The position numbers were made by a program, and so were the translations under genes. The notes below the pieces were generated by a model. It was given only the letters and a program-made list of their open reading frames with translations. It was not told the origin of the DNA and searched no databases. A stretch of DNA of 7,254 nucleotides from Draconibacterium orientale (GTDB taxonomy: Bacteria; Bacteroidota; Bacteroidia; Bacteroidales; UBA12170), in NCBI GenBank assembly GCA_020718315.1, contig DYSK01000104.1, forward strand, positions 1 to 7,254, written 5' to 3'. This document shows, piece after piece, positions 5,722 through 7,254 of this stretch; within the stretch, counting starts at the first letter, position 1, and each line of letters starts with the position of its first letter.

Positions 5722-7254
5722 ATGAAATTGTATTTACTAAGATTGGGATGGATATGTTTACTTGTCAATTTTTTTCAACTTGCTTTTGCGCAAGAAAAGA
5801 ATATCCCCGACTGGGAAAACGAAAAGGTGTTTGGAATAAATAAAGAAGAGGCACACGCCACTTTTTATTCCTTTCCCAACGCCTCTGATGCCATGAGTCT
5901 GGAAGCCGAACATTCTGTAAATTATTTTTCGTTGAATGGAAAGTGGAAATTTTATTGGTCGAAATTTCCCGAAGCACGTCCAAAGAATTTCTACCTTTTG
6001 GATTTTGATGATCGGAATTGGAACGAAATTCCGGTTCCTTCCAACTGGGAATTGCAAGGCTACGACATTCCCATTTATGTAAATCATCCTTACGAATGGA
6101 CCCAAAAACCAAATCCGCCTTTTGTGAGGCACGATTGGAACCCGGTTGGTTCGTATCGCCGGCAATTTGAGCTTCCAAAAGAGTGGGAAAACAAAGAAAT
6201 ATTTATCACTTTTGGCGCGGTCAAATCGGCTTTTTATCTTTGGATAAATGGTCAGAAAGTTGGGTATAGTCAAGATAGTAAATTGCCAGCCGAGTTCAAC
6301 ATCACAAAATACCTGAAGAAGGGAAATAATCTCCTTGCTGTGGAAGTGTATCGGTGGAGCGATGGCTCCTATTTGGAATGTCAGGATTTTTGGCGAATAA
6401 GTGGAATTGAACGTGATGTGTTTTTGCAGGCTCGCCCAAAAACCTTTATTCGTGATATTAAAGCAGAACCTTTTTTACGAAACGATTATAGTCTTGGGAT
6501 TTTAAATTTAATACTGGAATTGCAAAGCGATAAACTATTTTTATATACTGATTATCAGGTGGAAGCACAGCTTTATAAGCACGATATTCTGTTGAAGGAA
6601 TTAAAAATGAAATCTAACGAAAGGGGATTTATGGATAATATCCAATTGCCTTTTCCCGATTTATGGTCGGCCGAACAGCCGAATCTTTATCGCTTGATAT
6701 TGAATTTGATGGATAAAAACGGAAAAACATTGGAAAGTACAGCTATTGATGTTGGCTTTCGTGAAGTGAAAATTGCCGGCGGACAATTGCTCGTCAATGG
6801 AAAAGCTGTTTTGCTGAAAGGCGTAAATAGGCATGAACACGATCCCATAACAGCTCATGTGATTTCACGCATATCGATGTTGGAAGATGTTCGTTTGATG
6901 AAACAATTCAATATCAATGCGGTGCGAACATCGCATTATCCCAACGATCCTTATTGGTATCACCTGTGCGATCAATATGGCCTCTATCTGATTGATGAAG
7001 CCAATATCGAAAGCCACGGAATGGGTTATGCGCCGGAGCGCACTTTGGGAAACAATCCGTTGTGGAAAGAAGCTCATCTCGATCGAATCAAGAGAATGCT
7101 GGAACGCGATAAAAACCATCCTTCTGTAATCATTTGGAGCATGGGAAACGAAGCGGGTTTTGGCGAAAATTTTGTGGCGGCAGCCGCAATGATGCGGCGA
7201 ATGGATCCCAATAGGCCAATTCACTATGAAAGAGCAGGCGAAGATCAAGCCACT
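5722..7254 (+). CDS. Exported LacZ-type GH2 beta-galactosidase, 3' partial
   Basis: The frame stays open for 511 codons to the right edge. A signal peptide (hydrophobic core at about 4-22, likely cut after Ala23 in AFAQEK) indicates the periplasm. The rest follows E. coli LacZ closely: SNWELQGYDIPIYVN (107-121), a sugar-binding domain with GYSQDSKLPAEFN and SDGSYLECQDFWRISGIERDV (213-233), an Ig-like domain at about 240-345, then the TIM barrel. Barrel motifs are GVNRHEHDP (367-375), VRTSHYPNDPYWYHLCD (401-417) and DEANIESHGM (425-434), where Glu430 and His432 match the LacZ magnesium ligands Glu416 and His418. WSMGNEAGFG places the acid/base at Glu477 (LacZ Glu461). The nucleophile equivalent to LacZ Glu537 lies beyond the window, as do the C-terminal domains. 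Full length is expected near 1,000 residues or more, so about half is present. It probably hydrolyses terminal beta-galactosides, but GH2 also contains related activities. It may be co-transcribed with the permease 12 nt upstream. Confidence 0.92.
   Translation, partial: MKLYLLRLGWICLLVNFFQLAFAQEKNIPDWENEKVFGINKEEAHATFYSFPNASDAMSLEAEHSVNYFSLNGKWKFYWSKFPEARPKNFYLLDFDDRNWNEIPVPSNWELQGYDIPIYVNHPYEWTQKPNPPFVRHDWNPVGSYRRQFELPKEWENKEIFITFGAVKSAFYLWINGQKVGYSQDSKLPAEFNITKYLKKGNNLLAVEVYRWSDGSYLECQDFWRISGIERDVFLQARPKTFIRDIKAEPFLRNDYSLGILNLILELQSDKLFLYTDYQVEAQLYKHDILLKELKMKSNERGFMDNIQLPFPDLWSAEQPNLYRLILNLMDKNGKTLESTAIDVGFREVKIAGGQLLVNGKAVLLKGVNRHEHDPITAHVISRISMLEDVRLMKQFNINAVRTSHYPNDPYWYHLCDQYGLYLIDEANIESHGMGYAPERTLGNNPLWKEAHLDRIKRMLERDKNHPSVIIWSMGNEAGFGENFVAAAAMMRRMDPNRPIHYERAGEDQAT

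Noticed and set aside
5758..6273. Long minus-strand open frames (5758-6273 and 5765-6178) inside the beta-galactosidase gene
   Set aside because: The + strand frame is an unmistakable LacZ homologue with signal peptide and motifs throughout; the antisense translations are rich in Arg/Phe/Ile with no recognisable domain and no start signals.
1..7254. CRISPR arrays, tRNA/rRNA genes, insertion sequences, toxin-antitoxin or phage-defence genes
   Set aside because: I looked for regularly spaced repeats, cloverleaf-like segments, transposase motifs and defence-type domains and saw none; nearly all of the window is accounted for by ordinary genes.

Overview
The window looks like a chromosomal segment of a Bacteroidota bacterium, possibly of the Marinilabiliales/Prolixibacteraceae type, although the taxon is an inference. 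The evidence is the low to moderate GC content, A-rich leaders with almost no Shine-Dalgarno motifs, a TAnnTTTG-type promoter box (3527-3534), signal peptides ending in A-Q, and a LacZ-type GH2 beta-galactosidase exported to the periplasm. Every gene I can support is on the + strand. There are no RNA genes, insertion sequences, CRISPR arrays or clear transfer boundaries.

Region 1 (2-2706) is a tight run of three genes with gaps of 11-12 nt. They encode a GhrA-type glyoxylate/hydroxypyruvate reductase (5' end outside the window), a DapA-superfamily aldolase that resembles mitochondrial 4-hydroxy-2-oxoglutarate aldolase (HOGA1) far more than DapA, and a class V aminotransferase of the alanine/serine-glyoxylate type that resembles yeast Agx1. 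Together they could make glyoxylate and pyruvate from 4-hydroxy-2-oxoglutarate, transaminate glyoxylate to glycine, and reduce leftover glyoxylate or hydroxypyruvate. These are the functional counterparts of the three human genes lost in primary hyperoxaluria types 1, 2 and 3 (AGXT, GRHPR, HOGA1). This is the most interesting feature of the window.

Region 2 (2707-4348) holds a 165-nt spacer with inverted repeats, a stand-alone SAM-dependent methyltransferase, a 59-residue winged-helix-like protein, and an isochorismatase-fold cysteine hydrolase that unusually carries a signal peptide. The methyltransferase and the small protein have similar leaders (ATATTTGTA, AAATAAATAC, then ATC directly before ATG), suggesting each has its own promoter.

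Region 3 (4349-7254) holds an NCS2 purine permease of the AzgA/GhxP type, followed 12 nt later by a secreted LacZ-like beta-galactosidase that runs off the right edge. It is cut after the acid/base Glu and before the nucleophile. Shared transcription of these two is plausible, but no metabolic link is evident.

No wholly new system could be established from sequence alone. The glyoxylate cassette, the exported cysteine hydrolase and the tiny winged-helix protein are the points most worth following.
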